Positions 9,036 through 18,048 of a DNA stretch of 64,000 nucleotides are shown here, piece by piece. The first letter of the stretch is position 1; the number at the start of each line of letters is the position of its first letter. This stretch comes from an uncultured Clostridium sp. GTDB lineage: Bacteria > Bacillota > Clostridia > TANB77 > CAG-508. Location: assembly GCA_900553015.1 (NCBI GenBank), contig USBY01000004.1, positions 1 through 64,000 of the forward strand, in the 5' to 3' direction. The notes below the pieces were generated by a model, which was not told where the DNA came from, ran no database searches, and worked only from the letters and a program-made list of their open reading frames with translations. Position numbers and translations under genes: made by a program.

Positions 9036-9476
9036 ATGAACTATTTTACAGAATTTATAACAAACAAATTTATTTATGTACCATTATTAACATGGTTTGG
9101 AATACAATTATTTAAAGTTATTTGGGATCTAGTAACTACAAAGAAATTTAACTTTAAAAGAATATTAGGAGCAGGAGGAATGCCAAGTTCACACTCAGCA
9201 GTAGTTGTTTCTTTAGCAACACTAATTGGTAGGGAACATGGTTTGGATAGTTCTATATTTGCTCTTTCAGTTATTTTTGCTTTTGTTGTTATGTATGATG
9301 CCGCAGGAGTAAGAAGAGCAGCAGGAAAACAAGCAAAATTATTAAATAAATTAATAGAAACACCTGGTTTATCTGGAGTACAGGTTTCTGAAAAATTAGT
9401 AGAAGTTCTAGGACATACACCATTTCAAGTATTTGTGGGAGCTATAATTGGTATAATTGTTGGATGTGTATTCTAA
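9036..9476 (+). CDS. divergent PAP2 family protein (DUF212)
   Basis: This 146-residue membrane protein matches the DUF212 'divergent PAP2' family. GGMPSSHSAVV at about residues 48-58 is the phosphatase-like motif, and MYDAAGVRRAAGKQA follows. There are four predicted hydrophobic helices. PAP2-like enzymes hydrolyse lipid phosphates, but the substrate of this subgroup is not established. It lies 11 bases after xseB and 25 before fhs. GGGAG abuts the ATG, so the ribosome-site spacing is unusually short. Confidence 0.85.
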   Translation: MNYFTEFITNKFIYVPLLTWFGIQLFKVIWDLVTTKKFNFKRILGAGGMPSSHSAVVVSLATLIGREHGLDSSIFALSVIFAFVVMYDAAGVRRAAGKQAKLLNKLIETPGLSGVQVSEKLVEVLGHTPFQVFVGAIIGIIVGCVF

Positions 9477-9501
9477 AAAATAAAATTTAGGAGATAATGT
9501 T

Positions 9502-11148
9502 ATGCAAGATATCGAAATTGCAAGAAATGCAAAATTAAAAAATATAAATGAAATTGCTCAAAAGCTAGGAATAACTGAAGATTATCTAGAGCAATATGGT
9601 AAATATAAAGCCAAAATATCTTTAGATTATTACGATAAAATCAAAAACAATAAAGAGGGAAAGCTTATATTAGTTACTGCAATAAATCCTACACCACTTG
9701 GTGAAGGTAAAACAACCACCTCTATAGGATTAGCAGATGCGTTTTATAAGATAAATAAAAAAGCAGTATTAGCATTACGTGAACCTTCTTTAGGTCCAGT
9801 GTTTGGGATTAAAGGAGGAGCTACAGGTGGAGGCTATTCACAAGTAGCACCTATGGAAGATATAAATTTACATTTTACGGGAGATATTCATGCAATAACA
9901 ACAGCCAATAATCTTTTAAGTGCAATTATAGACAATCACATTTGGCAAGGAAATGAACTAGAAATAGAAAAAGTAACATGGAAAAGATGTTTAGATTTAA
10001 ATGATAGGGCATTAAGAAAAGTAGAAGTATCTCTTTCTGGCGAGAAAAATATGAAGCCAAGAGAAGACGGTTTTGATATAACAGTTGCTTCCGAAATAAT
10101 GGCAATTCTATGTTTATCTAAAGATATGCAAGATTTAAAAAGAAGATTAGGAAACATAGTTATTGGTTATAATAAACAAAATAAACCTGTAACATGTAGA
10201 GATTTAAAAGCTGATGGAAGTTTAGCAGTAATTCTTAAAGACGCAATAAAACCTAATTTAGTTCAAACATTAGAAAATAATCCAGTATTAATACATGGAG
10301 GTCCATTTGCTAATATTGCACATGGCTGTAATAGTATAATTGCAACAAATATGGCATTAAAAATGGGCGATTATGTGGTTACAGAAGCTGGATTTGGGGC
10401 AGATTTAGGAGCAGAAAAATTCTTAGATATAAAATGTAGATTACTAGATAAAACACCTGATGCAGTTGTAATAGTTGCAACTTTAAGAGCTTTAAAATAT
10501 CATGGTGGGGCAAATAAAGAAGATTGTTCAAAAGAAAATGTTGAAGCTTTAAAAATAGGAATTCATAATTTATTAAGACATATTGATAATATAAAGAAAT
10601 ATGGAATAACACCAATAGTTGCAATAAATAAATTTACTACAGATACTGATAAAGAAATAGAAATATTAAAAGAAGTATTAAACGGAGTTGTAGAAGTAAG
10701 TTTATTAGAAAACTGGGCAAAAGGTGGAGAAGGAGCTATTGATTTAGCACAAAAGCTTACAAAGATATGTGAAACAAAGAATGAGTTTAAATATATATAT
10801 GATATTAATGATACTGTTGAAGCAAAAATAAAAGCTGTAGCACAAAAGATTTATGGTGCAACTGATGTAGAATATTCGGATATTGCAAAAGAACAGCTAA
10901 AAGAATTAAATGATTCAAAATTTCCAGTGTGTATTGCAAAAACGCAATATTCTTTCTCAGATGATCCAAAAGATTTATTAGGAGATAAACCATTTAATCT
11001 TCATGTAACAGAATTAAAATTAAAAGAAGGTGCAGAGTTTATTGTTGTTTTAACAGGAAAGATAATGACAATGCCAGGTCTTCCTAAAAAACCTGCAGCA
11101 GAGAATATAAATATTGACGAAAATGGAGTAATAGAAGGAATATTTTAA
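9502..11148 (+). CDS. fhs: formate--tetrahydrofolate ligase
   Basis: This 548-residue protein is close to the usual 555. The P-loop-like TPLGEGKTT is near residues 64-72, followed by [23 protein letters not shown], and [13 protein letters not shown] lies in the middle. The enzyme makes 10-formyl-THF from formate, ATP and THF, feeding purine synthesis, initiator tRNA formylation (fmt in this window) or the methyl branch of acetogenesis. It has its own GGAG site and is followed by a long terminator hairpin. Presence alone does not prove acetogenesis. Confidence 0.96.
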   Translation: MQDIEIARNAKLKNINEIAQKLGITEDYLEQYGKYKAKISLDYYDKIKNNKEGKLILVTAINPTPLGEGKTTTSIGLADAFYKINKKAVLALREPSLGPVFGIKGGATGGGYSQVAPMEDINLHFTGDIHAITTANNLLSAIIDNHIWQGNELEIEKVTWKRCLDLNDRALRKVEVSLSGEKNMKPREDGFDITVASEIMAILCLSKDMQDLKRRLGNIVIGYNKQNKPVTCRDLKADGSLAVILKDAIKPNLVQTLENNPVLIHGGPFANIAHGCNSIIATNMALKMGDYVVTEAGFGADLGAEKFLDIKCRLLDKTPDAVVIVATLRALKYHGGANKEDCSKENVEALKIGIHNLLRHIDNIKKYGITPIVAINKFTTDTDKEIEILKEVLNGVVEVSLLENWAKGGEGAIDLAQKLTKICETKNEFKYIYDINDTVEAKIKAVAQKIYGATDVEYSDIAKEQLKELNDSKFPVCIAKTQYSFSDDPKDLLGDKPFNLHVTELKLKEGAEFIVVLTGKIMTMPGLPKKPAAENINIDENGVIEGIF

Positions 11149-11159
11149 TATATTGTATA

Positions 11160-11216
11160 AAAACACCATATATGGATAAAATAATTTTAAATTGTTTTAT
11201 AAGTGTGGTGTTTTTT
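11160..11216 (+). terminator. terminator hairpin between fhs and sleB
   Basis: AAAACACCA at 11160-11168 pairs with TGGTGTTTT at 11206-11214. An inner stem (about 11174-11183 with 11191-11200) lengthens the hairpin, and a six-T tract follows at 11211-11216. The tract runs directly into the likely sleB start codon, so terminator and sleB initiation region overlap. Confidence 0.65.
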
Positions 11217-11921
11217 ATGTTTAAAAAGATAAAAAATAAATCGTTAAAAATTTTGGCAATTCTGTCAGTAATTATATTACTAGCAACTACATTCCTTGTT
11301 ATATTATCTAAAATTCCTGAGGACAACGAAGTAGAGGCACTTTCTAAATATGGTTCTAGAGGTAGCGAAGTTACACAAATACAAACCAAATTAAAAAGAT
11401 GGGGATATTATAAGGGAAATATAGATGGAATATATGGTAGTCAAACTGTAGAAGCAGTTAAATATTTTCAAAGAAAGAACAATTTAGCTGTAGATGGAAT
11501 TGCTGGTAAAAATACATTAGAGGCTATGGGAATATTTAATTCATCATCATCTAGTTCATCAAGTTCAAATTCATCAGACTTAAACCTATTAGCAAGAGTT
11601 ATATATGGCGAAGCTAGAGGAGAGCCATATACTGGACAAGTAGCTGTTGGTGCAGTTGTATTAAACAGAGTAAGAAGTAGCTCATTTCCTAATACTATTT
11701 CTGGAGTAGTATACCAAAGTGGAGCTTTTGATGCTGTTCGAGATGGTCAAATAAATTTAACTCCAAATTCAACAGCCAAAAAAGCTGCTCAAGATGCTTT
11801 AAATGGTTGGGATCCATCATATGGAGCAGTATATTATTTTAATCCTGCAACTGCAACAAACAAATGGATATGGTCAAGACCAATGACTGTAACAATAGGA
11901 AATCATAGATTTTGTAAATAG
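11217..11921 (+). CDS. sleB: spore cortex-lytic enzyme SleB-like cell wall hydrolase
   Basis: This 234-residue secreted protein has a hydrophobic N-terminal segment (about residues 9-28). A PG_binding_1 domain follows (about 45-105, with VTQIQTKLKRWGYYKGNIDGIYG in two pieces), then a poly-Ser linker and a Hydrolase_2 (SleB) catalytic domain with ARVIYGEARGE and AVGAVVLNRV. SleB is a lytic transglycosylase that degrades spore cortex during germination. The ATG at 11217 gives a normal signal-anchor. An ATG at 11172 would put extra residues inside the terminator stem. Neither start has a good ribosome site, so the start is uncertain. It supports a spore-forming host. Confidence 0.85.
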   Translation: MFKKIKNKSLKILAILSVIILLATTFLVILSKIPEDNEVEALSKYGSRGSEVTQIQTKLKRWGYYKGNIDGIYGSQTVEAVKYFQRKNNLAVDGIAGKNTLEAMGIFNSSSSSSSSSNSSDLNLLARVIYGEARGEPYTGQVAVGAVVLNRVRSSSFPNTISGVVYQSGAFDAVRDGQINLTPNSTAKKAAQDALNGWDPSYGAVYYFNPATATNKWIWSRPMTVTIGNHRFCK

Positions 11922-11922
11922 G

Positions 11923-12053
11923 AATTTAGGGACGTTCTTGTTTTCCCTGCTATAAAGAAAATATAGCCATCTAGCTAAAATCTAGGTGGCTAAAAAAATC
12001 CCTATTAACAATAGGGATTTTAGCACCGTCCCCAAATCCCTTGTCCCTAAATT
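11923..12053 (+). repeat. 131-bp hairpin-rich element with 11-bp terminal inverted repeats
   Basis: The ends are a perfect inverted repeat, AATTTAGGGAC at 11923-11933 and its complement at 12043-12053. Inside are a hairpin at 11965-11992 (TAGCCATCTAG with CTAGGTGGCTA) and a perfect 12-bp hairpin around 11996-12022 (AAAATCCCTATT with AATAGGGATTTT). Both GGGACGTTC and ACCGTCCCC cores of the dispersed repeat family occur. It encodes no protein and resembles a MITE or REP-type non-autonomous element. It may also terminate sleB transcription. Confidence 0.7.
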
Positions 12054-12080
12054 ATGTAGAAAATTGAAAGCTTAATTTTC

Positions 12081-12109
12081 TTGACAAACAATGGACATAT
12101 TGATAAGAT
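12081..12109 (+). promoter_or_regulatory. sigma-A-type promoter for yqeG
   Basis: TTGACA at 12081-12086, a 17-base spacer and TAAGAT at 12104-12109. It lies 29 bases before the yqeG start codon. Confidence 0.65.
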
Positions 12110-12137
12110 ATGGGAAGAAAAATAGGAGGATAAATTA

Positions 12138-12647
12138 ATGATATTATATCCTGATTTTTATTGTAAAAATATAAAAGATGTAGATATAGAAAAATTAAGA
12201 GAAAATAATATAAAAGGAATAATTTTAGATGTAGATAATACATTAATAGATTTAGATCATAATTTATTAGAAGGTGCAGAAGAATGGTGCAATAATTTAA
12301 AGGAGCAAAATATAAAATTCTGCATTTTATCTAACTCAAATAAAAAAGAAAAGGTAAAAAAAGTAGCTAAAATCTTAGATATTCCATATATTTATTTTGG
12401 AACAAAACCTCTAAAAAGAGGATTTAAAAAAGTAAGTGAAGAATTAAATTTACCTTATAATGAGTTAGCAATAATAGGAGATCAAATTTTTACAGATATT
12501 ATAGGTGGTAATAGATGTAAAATGTATACAATATTGGTTGAGCCAATAAGTACAAGGGAAATGTTTATTACAGCTATAAAGAGAGGCTTAGAAAATAAAA
12601 TAATCAAACAATATATGAAAAAGCAAAAAAACAAGAAAGAAGGATAA
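12138..12647 (+). CDS. yqeG: YqeG family HAD IIIA-type phosphatase
   Basis: This 169-residue HAD phosphatase has the nucleophile motif ILDVDNTLID, with Asp31 and Asp33, then ILSNSNKKEKV and the motif IV region GDQIFTDIIGGNR. It matches YqeG of Bacillus, a family found in Firmicutes with unsettled substrate specificity. It starts behind AGGAGG and ends three bases before the prepilin peptidase gene, so the two are probably one unit from the promoter at 12081. Confidence 0.9.
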   Translation: MILYPDFYCKNIKDVDIEKLRENNIKGIILDVDNTLIDLDHNLLEGAEEWCNNLKEQNIKFCILSNSNKKEKVKKVAKILDIPYIYFGTKPLKRGFKKVSEELNLPYNELAIIGDQIFTDIIGGNRCKMYTILVEPISTREMFITAIKRGLENKIIKQYMKKQKNKKEG

Positions 12648-12650
12648 AAA

Positions 12651-13403
12651 ATGTTTTTTAATGATGTACATATAATGGTATATGTAGCATTTGGAATTTT
12701 AGGTCTGATTGTTGGGAACATATTACCACATATAAATAAAAGATTAATAGAACATAAAAGAGTATTTGATAAATCGTTTTTTACAGAATACCCAAAGAAT
12801 TTTGAGCCACATTATATACATATGATATTAATAGCAGTAATTTATGTTTTATTACTATATAAGTTTGGATTAAAACCAGAATTTATACAAAATTTAGATT
12901 TAATAAAATATATGATATTAACACCAATGTTATTTTCGGTTGCTGTTATAGATTTTAAAGAGAATATAATACCAAACAGGTTATTACTAACGATGGCAGA
13001 AATAGGGTTATTGCTAACATTCATTTATGGAATATCAGACATTAATTTGGCGATGGATATGTTATTAGGAATGCTAGTAGGAACTGTAATTTTTGGTATA
13101 TTAACATTACTAGGACGACTAGTGTCTGGAAAAGATGCCATGGGAATGGGTGATGTAAAATTAATGGCTGCATTAGGTCTTTTCTTTGGATCTTCTAATA
13201 TTTTAGCAATATCAATAATATCATTTTTATTAGGAGCAGTAATTAGTATAATACTAATAGTAAGTAAGAAAAGAAAGATTGATGATTACATACCTTTTGG
13301 ACCTTTTATAGTAATTGCAGCATATATATCAATATTTGTACCTTTTAGTGCAATCTTATTTGTATTACTTAAAGTTTTTACATTAGGACTATATAAAGTA
13401 TAG
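12651..13403 (+). CDS. A24 family prepilin peptidase
   Basis: This 250-residue polytopic membrane protein carries the two catalytic aspartates of type IV prepilin peptidases: Asp101 in AVIDFKENIIPN and Asp168 in GMGDVKLM. About seven hydrophobic segments are visible. The N-terminal cysteine-containing methylase part of full PilD is not seen. The family cleaves leader peptides of type IV pilins and competence pseudopilins. No pilin genes lie in this window, so its substrates are encoded elsewhere. Confidence 0.86.
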   Translation: MFFNDVHIMVYVAFGILGLIVGNILPHINKRLIEHKRVFDKSFFTEYPKNFEPHYIHMILIAVIYVLLLYKFGLKPEFIQNLDLIKYMILTPMLFSVAVIDFKENIIPNRLLLTMAEIGLLLTFIYGISDINLAMDMLLGMLVGTVIFGILTLLGRLVSGKDAMGMGDVKLMAALGLFFGSSNILAISIISFLLGAVISIILIVSKKRKIDDYIPFGPFIVIAAYISIFVPFSAILFVLLKVFTLGLYKV

Positions 13404-13427
13404 TAGTTTTATTGGGGGTTGATACTA

Positions 13428-14492
13428 ATGAATGAAAAAATTAAATGGTTAAGAGAAAAATTAAGTACACTAGATTTAGATGGGATGATTGTATCTAATC
13501 CTGTAAATATTAAGTATTTAACAGGGATTGATGCAGAAGGAGTTTTATTAATTACAAGAAAAGAAAATATTTATATAACAGATGCAAGATACACAGAACA
13601 CATTAATAGTATTCTTACCATTGACGACGAGATTAGTTTATATGATTATAAAGATATTGACCCTATAGATTATGAAAATTTATTTATGTTTTGTAGTAAT
13701 GTAGGATTTGAAGAAAATTATGTGACATATGCTAAATATAAAGAATATAAACAAGTATATAAGATAAATAATTTGGTTGAAACAGATAATTTTATAGAAA
13801 CACAAAGAATGATTAAAGCTCCAGATGAAATTAATCATATTCAAAAAGCGTGTAAAATTACAGATGCATGTTTTAATCACATTTGTAATTTTATAAAAGT
13901 GGGAATGACAGAAAAAGAAATAGCATTTGAAATAGAACATTATTTTAGAACACATGGGGCTGATGGTATAGCGTTTGATACAATCGTAGCATCTGGAAGT
14001 AATTCGTCAATGCCACATGCAATTCCAACAGATAGGAAAATAGAAGCTGGTGATCCAATTACTATAGATTTTGGATGTAAATATAAAGGATATTGTTCAG
14101 ATATGACTAGGACAATCTTTGTAGAATATGTACCAGAAGGAATAAAACCAATATATAATTTAGTATTAAAGAATCAACAATTAACATTAGATGCTATACA
14201 AGAAAATGCAAATGCTAGAATATTAACAATGATGGTAGAAAGCGATTTTAAAGTAAATGGTTATACATTAGATCATAGTTTAGGACATGGTGTTGGTTTG
14301 GATATCCATGAAAAACCATTTATAGGTAAAAAAGACTTTTTACTTAAAGAAAATATGATTGTAACAGATGAACCAGGAATTTATTTACCAGGTAAGTTTG
14401 GTGTAAGAATAGAAGATACAGTGTTAGTTACAAAAAATGGTTGTATAAGATTAACAGAATCTGATAAAAATTATATTATAGTAAATAATTAA
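13428..14492 (+). CDS. M24 family Xaa-Pro aminopeptidase
   Basis: This 354-residue protein has a creatinase-like N-terminal domain and a C-terminal pita-bread peptidase domain. Metal ligands are visible in IDFGCKYKGYCSDMTRT (two Asp), LGHGVGLDIHEKP (His), TDEPGIY (Glu) and GVRIEDT (Glu). The enzyme removes N-terminal residues preceding proline. The ATG at 13428 is preceded by GGGGG nine bases upstream; a TTG at 13419 would overlap that site. In Firmicutes this gene commonly precedes efp, as here. Confidence 0.92.
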   Translation: MNEKIKWLREKLSTLDLDGMIVSNPVNIKYLTGIDAEGVLLITRKENIYITDARYTEHINSILTIDDEISLYDYKDIDPIDYENLFMFCSNVGFEENYVTYAKYKEYKQVYKINNLVETDNFIETQRMIKAPDEINHIQKACKITDACFNHICNFIKVGMTEKEIAFEIEHYFRTHGADGIAFDTIVASGSNSSMPHAIPTDRKIEAGDPITIDFGCKYKGYCSDMTRTIFVEYVPEGIKPIYNLVLKNQQLTLDAIQENANARILTMMVESDFKVNGYTLDHSLGHGVGLDIHEKPFIGKKDFLLKENMIVTDEPGIYLPGKFGVRIEDTVLVTKNGCIRLTESDKNYIIVNN

Positions 14493-14517
14493 AATTAGTA
14501 CTAAAAATGCTATATAC

Positions 14518-14546
14518 TTGATTTTTATGTATATATGTAGTAAAAT
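14518..14546 (+). promoter_or_regulatory. sigma-A-type promoter for efp
   Basis: TTGATT at 14518-14523, a 17-base spacer and TAAAAT at 14541-14546, followed by a leader of about 45 bases to the efp ribosome site. Confidence 0.65.
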
Positions 14547-14596
14547 AGACAAAGTGCAAAAAAGAGAAATAAAGAAAATATTAGGAGGTAATAATT

Positions 14597-15163
14597 ATGG
14601 CAGAAGTTTATTCAGCAGGAGATTTTAGAAATGGAACAACATTTGAAATGGATGGAAATGTATTTAAGGTGGTAGAATTCCAACATGTTAAACCAGGAAA
14701 GGGATCTGCTTTCGTAAGAACAAAATTAAAAAATGTTATTACAGGAGCAGTTATAGAAAAAACATTTAACCCATCAGAAAAATATCCAGGAGCAGAAATA
14801 GAAAAAAGAGATATGCAATATTTATATCAAGATGGTGATTTATACTATTTTATGGATAACAATACATATGAACAAATACCATTAAATGAAGAACAAATTG
14901 GTGATGCATTAAAATATATGAAAGAAAATATGGATATGAAAATTTTATCATATAAAGGTAAAGTATTTGCTGTTGAACCACCAATGTTCGTAGAATTAGA
15001 AGTTACATATACAGAACCAGGTTTTAGTGGAAATACAACTACAACATCTGGTAAACCAGCTAAACTAGAAAATGGATTAGAAATAAGTGTTCCATTATTC
15101 GTAGAAATAGGAGATAAAATAAGAATAGATACTAGAACTGGTGAATATATGGAAAGAGTCTAA
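14597..15163 (+). CDS. efp: translation elongation factor P
   Basis: This 188-residue protein is a standard three-domain EF-P that relieves ribosome stalling at polyproline. The loop [10 protein letters not shown] carries the tip lysine, Lys35 by this numbering. The C-terminal domain ends with [17 protein letters not shown]. No epmA/epmB/epmC genes are nearby. AGGAGG precedes the ATG. It is followed 17 bases later by the zinc-ribbon CD1247-type gene. Confidence 0.96.
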   Translation: MAEVYSAGDFRNGTTFEMDGNVFKVVEFQHVKPGKGSAFVRTKLKNVITGAVIEKTFNPSEKYPGAEIEKRDMQYLYQDGDLYYFMDNNTYEQIPLNEEQIGDALKYMKENMDMKILSYKGKVFAVEPPMFVELEVTYTEPGFSGNTTTTSGKPAKLENGLEISVPLFVEIGDKIRIDTRTGEYMERV

Positions 15164-15180
15164 AAGAAAGAGGATTTGTT

Positions 15181-15615
15181 ATGGGAATAAAAGAACAATT
15201 ACAAAAACTAATGTTAGATATGAAATCAAACATTAGAGATGAAAAAGACTTAAAATATGTTCAAGAAAATGTTATTACAACATTAGCAGATATGTTACAA
15301 AAAATGGATGATTTAAACAATAATAACCAAATAAAAATTGCTAAGCTAGAAGAAAAAATAGATAGAATGGCAAAAGAACTATATCTTAACGATGTATATG
15401 ATATAGAAATTGTTTGTCCATATTGTAATTATCAATTCGAAACAGAGTTTGATGAAAATCAAAAAGAAGTAAAATGTCCAGAATGTAATAATGTAATAGA
15501 ATTAGACTGGTCTTGTGATGACGATTGCGAAGATCATTGTGGTGATGGATGTGATTCATGTAGTGGTTGTGGACATCATCATGATACAGACCAAGATTTA
15601 GAAGATGATATGTAA
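15181..15615 (+). CDS. CD1247 N-terminal domain-containing zinc-ribbon protein
   Basis: This 144-residue protein has an N-terminal coiled coil (about residues 1-65), then a rubredoxin-like zinc ribbon with VCPYCNYQF and KCPECNNVIEL. An acidic Cys- and His-rich tail follows (DDDCEDHCGDGCDSCSGCGHHH). The family, typified by C. difficile CD1247, is typically encoded directly after efp in Clostridia. The function is unknown; the metal-rich tail suggests zinc or other metal binding. A terminator follows the stop. Confidence 0.82.
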   Translation: MGIKEQLQKLMLDMKSNIRDEKDLKYVQENVITTLADMLQKMDDLNNNNQIKIAKLEEKIDRMAKELYLNDVYDIEIVCPYCNYQFETEFDENQKEVKCPECNNVIELDWSCDDDCEDHCGDGCDSCSGCGHHHDTDQDLEDDM

Positions 15616-15620
15616 AGGCT

Positions 15621-15650
15621 AAAAAGTGCATAGAATATATGCGCTTTTTT
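15621..15650 (+). terminator. intrinsic terminator after the CD1247-type gene
   Basis: AAAAAGTGCATA at 15621-15632 pairs with TATGCGCTTTTT at 15638-15649 (one G-U), with a 5-nt loop and a T-run. It rules out an upstream start at 15626 for the next gene. Confidence 0.85.
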
Positions 15651-15688
15651 GTTATGCATTTAATAATAAGTATTTAAGGAGTAAACAA

Positions 15689-16414
15689 ATGAGAGATGTT
15701 ACAAGAGATTATTCACCTGCGCTAGCTTCTATATTAGTTGACGAAAACATTGAAGTTGAAGAAGATTTTACAGCAGTTATATTATATTTATGTAGTAAAG
15801 GTTATTTAACAATGGAAAAGGCCGAACAAGAAAATACATTTTTCTTTCATATTAAAGATGATGATATATCAAAACTATCAAGCCATGAAAAGTATATATT
15901 AGATTGCGCAGTTGGTAAAAGACATTTAGATAAATTAACACTTAAAGAATTAATAGTAGAAGATGGCAAAAAATTAGGACTATTAGAAGATGGTTTTAGA
16001 AAACCGAATATACTTAAAATTATGGTTCCTTATTTATTTGGTTTTGTTTTACTTATTATTTTAAATATTATGATTGGTGGAAAAATATTTGATACATTAT
16101 TTGCTATATATATGGTACTTTTCATTGCAATTATAATTGGTTTAATAGCATGGATAATAATGCATGCTAATGACAAATATTTTCTAACTGAAAAAGGTTT
16201 TAGAGAAGCAAAAGAATGGAAAAAATTAAAAAAATTTTTTCATGACTATACACTTATATCAGAGAAAAATATGGATTATGTGAAGATTTTAGATGAATAT
16301 ATGGCTTATGGTGTAGCATTAAAAGAAACTAACCAAATTCTGAGAACTATAAAATTAGACCCAGTATATAGATCTTTTTTATCTAGAACTAAAGGAACAT
16401 ATATTTTTAAATAA
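15689..16414 (+). CDS. DUF2207-like C-terminal domain membrane protein
   Basis: This 241-residue protein has a winged-helix-like N-terminal part (YSPALASILVDENIEVEEDFTA), two transmembrane helices (about residues 113-160) and a cytoplasmic tail. The tail contains EAKEWKKLKKFFHDYTLI and DEYMAYGVALKETNQI, which resemble the conserved end of DUF2207 (YciQ-like) proteins, so it may be a truncated version lacking the extracellular half. The ATG at 15689 has AAGGAG upstream; the longer frame would start inside a terminator. It ends two bases from the convergent M23 gene. Confidence 0.65.
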   Translation: MRDVTRDYSPALASILVDENIEVEEDFTAVILYLCSKGYLTMEKAEQENTFFFHIKDDDISKLSSHEKYILDCAVGKRHLDKLTLKELIVEDGKKLGLLEDGFRKPNILKIMVPYLFGFVLLIILNIMIGGKIFDTLFAIYMVLFIAIIIGLIAWIIMHANDKYFLTEKGFREAKEWKKLKKFFHDYTLISEKNMDYVKILDEYMAYGVALKETNQILRTIKLDPVYRSFLSRTKGTYIFK

Positions 16415-16416
16415 AC

Positions 16417-16986
16417 TTAAAAATAATCAAGAGGATTTACATATTTAGCATTAATTCGCATTCCTAGGTGAAGATGAGTACCAGTTGTAGCACCATTAGT
16501 AGGTTTTCCGGTGGAGTCTGTATATTTATTTCCTGGCACGCCATAAACATATTTTGGACCAACATTTGCTATAATTTGGCCTTGAAAGACAAAGTCTCCT
16601 TCTTTGACTATATAGTTAGGTGAGATATGACAATAGGTAATTTTAAAATCTCCGAATGACAAAGTTAAAGTATAACCTCCAGCCCCAAGAAAACCCAGAA
16701 AGGTAATTTCACCATCTGCAATAGCAATTAGATTAGTACCTTCTGGAGCGCCTATATCTGTTCCATAATGATATGAAGAAGCACCCGCAGTTGGAGAAGC
16801 TCTTTTGCCAAAGGGAGAAGTTACTTTGGTATAACCTGGTATTGGCCAAGCAAAACCTGAAGAAGAAATAGTAATGTAGTTACTATATATTAAATTTTGA
16901 TTAGAAGGAGTTATATTTAAAGATACAAAGAATGTTGTAAATATAAACAGAATTATAAAAAACGTAATAAAAAATTTATAAAACAA
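16417..16986 (-). CDS. M23 family metallopeptidase
   Basis: This is a short secreted or membrane-anchored peptidoglycan endopeptidase of the LytM/M23 family. A hydrophobic N-terminus is followed directly by the catalytic domain, with zinc ligands in SYHYGTDIG (HxxxD) and THLHLG (HxH). It probably cleaves cell wall peptide cross-links. A TTG at 16986 is chosen because GGAGG lies five bases before it; an ATG at 16998 has no ribosome site and itself contains that GGAGG. It follows the unknown gene 17007-17807 on the same strand. Confidence 0.82.
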   Translation of the reverse strand: MFYKFFITFFIILFIFTTFFVSLNITPSNQNLIYSNYITISSSGFAWPIPGYTKVTSPFGKRASPTAGASSYHYGTDIGAPEGTNLIAIADGEITFLGFLGAGGYTLTLSFGDFKITYCHISPNYIVKEGDFVFQGQIIANVGPKYVYGVPGNKYTDSTGKPTNGATTGTHLHLGMRINAKYVNPLDYF

Positions 16987-16999
16987 TGAAACCTCCATA

Positions 17000-17030
17000 T
17001 TAGGTGCTAACTAGAATATTTAGCACCTAA
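17000..17030. other. perfect hairpin spanning a stop codon between two minus-strand genes
   Basis: TTAGGTGCTAA at 17000-17010 and its complement at 17020-17030 form an 11-bp stem with a 9-nt loop. It covers the stop of the upstream minus-strand gene and lies just before the ribosome site of the M23 gene. On the plus strand it is followed by TTTTTCTTTT, so it would act as a terminator for plus-strand transcription. On the minus strand no T-run follows. Confidence 0.6.
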
Positions 17031-17807
17031 TTTTTCTTTTAAAGATTTTAAAAATTGTATTTTGATCTTAGAAAATTTAGGGTATTCTATGAATGCACTT
17101 GAAACAATATCTGATTCTTCTTTTGTTAAAACATCAGTTTTTCTATTTTCTAGAAACAAATATAAGACTAACAAATCTAAGGCTCTAAAAGACATAGCTT
17201 TTAAAAATTTAGGATTATCTGTTGAATTAATAGCTAATCGTTTTAATCTAGGAGCCTTTGCTTTTGACCAATCATTATTATGTATATCTTGAAAATCATA
17301 AGGAGTTTTGCAATTAGAGAAAAAAGCTAAAGTCCAAGAGCGTATTAACAAATCATAGCTATTTCCGGGAGATACTTTACTTATAAAATCTCTTTCTATT
17401 CGTTCATCGAAAGTACTTAAACTAGAAAAAGTTATATTTAATTTTATATGTAAATCTTTATCTAGTTTGTATGCTTTTTCTAAAATATTTATGTCTGGTA
17501 AAAGGGGGAGTCTACCTAAATAATAGATAATATTTTCTTTTAATAGAAATAATGTACTGGATGTTAATTTGGGTAATTTAATACAAGTATTTGTATTAAA
17601 TAGATTTTCATTGTAACAGCTATTGAAAATATCATATAAAAATAATTGAATGCTTTTAAGCTCATTAGTAGATAAATTATTTAATTGCTTACGAACAGTA
17701 TTAGTAATTTCGTCTGAATTGGGGAAGACTAGATATTTAGAAACATCTTTAACATTTTTTGTAATTAAAGCATTTACTATATTAGTTGCTAAATTTTTAG
17801 AATCCAT
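17007..17807 (-). CDS. hypothetical protein
   Basis: No family is recognised in this 266-residue soluble protein. It is rich in Leu, Ile, Lys and Asn, mostly helical in appearance, and has no signal peptide or clear motif. The ATG at 17807 is chosen because AGGTG lies about six bases upstream; a GTG three codons earlier overlaps that site. It sits between tRNA-Trp, with a terminator, and the M23 peptidase on the same strand, so the two protein genes probably form one unit. Confidence 0.6.
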   Translation of the reverse strand: MDSKNLATNIVNALITKNVKDVSKYLVFPNSDEITNTVRKQLNNLSTNELKSIQLFLYDIFNSCYNENLFNTNTCIKLPKLTSSTLFLLKENIIYYLGRLPLLPDINILEKAYKLDKDLHIKLNITFSSLSTFDERIERDFISKVSPGNSYDLLIRSWTLAFFSNCKTPYDFQDIHNNDWSKAKAPRLKRLAINSTDNPKFLKAMSFRALDLLVLYLFLENRKTDVLTKEESDIVSSAFIEYPKFSKIKIQFLKSLKEKLGAKYSS

Positions 17808-17839
17808 ATATATCACCTAAAATATATTTTATAAAAATA

Positions 17840-17868
17840 AAAAGCCTACTATGTTGTAGTAGACTTTG
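17840..17868 (-). terminator. terminator after tRNA-Trp
   Basis: An 11-bp stem (17857-17867 with 17841-17851, read on the minus strand, one U-G pair) is followed by TTTTTATTTTT. It ends the tRNA transcript. Confidence 0.75.
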
Positions 17869-17943
17869 TGGCAGGGGTAGAAGGATTCGAACCCTCACAG
17901 GCGGTTTTGGAGACCGATGTGCTACCATTAACACTATACCCCT
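17869..17943 (-). tRNA. tRNA-Trp (anticodon CCA)
   Basis: The minus strand folds as a full cloverleaf. The acceptor stem AGGGGTA (17937-17943) pairs with TACCCCT (17873-17879). The D-loop has AATGGTAGC, the anticodon loop is CTCCAAA inside CGGT/ACCG, and the T-loop is GGTTCGAATCC. The discriminator is G and the CCA end is encoded at 17869-17871. Confidence 0.95.
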
Positions 17944-18006
17944 AAAAAATAAGCAATAATATAGTATCATAATGAAAAAATATATGCAAGAGTTTTTTGA
18001 AAATTA

Positions 18007-18035
18007 TTGTGATAAATTTTAAAATATGATAAAAT
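18007..18035 (+). promoter_or_regulatory. promoter of ssrA
   Basis: TTGTGA at 18007-18012, a 17-base spacer and TAAAAT at 18030-18035, just upstream of the mature tmRNA 5' end. Confidence 0.55.
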
Positions 18036-18048
18036 AATATATGTACTT

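Noticed and set aside
15626..15688. Extra 21 N-terminal codons for the DUF2207-like protein
   Set aside because: The first codons lie inside a terminator hairpin, and AAGGAG supports the ATG at 15689.
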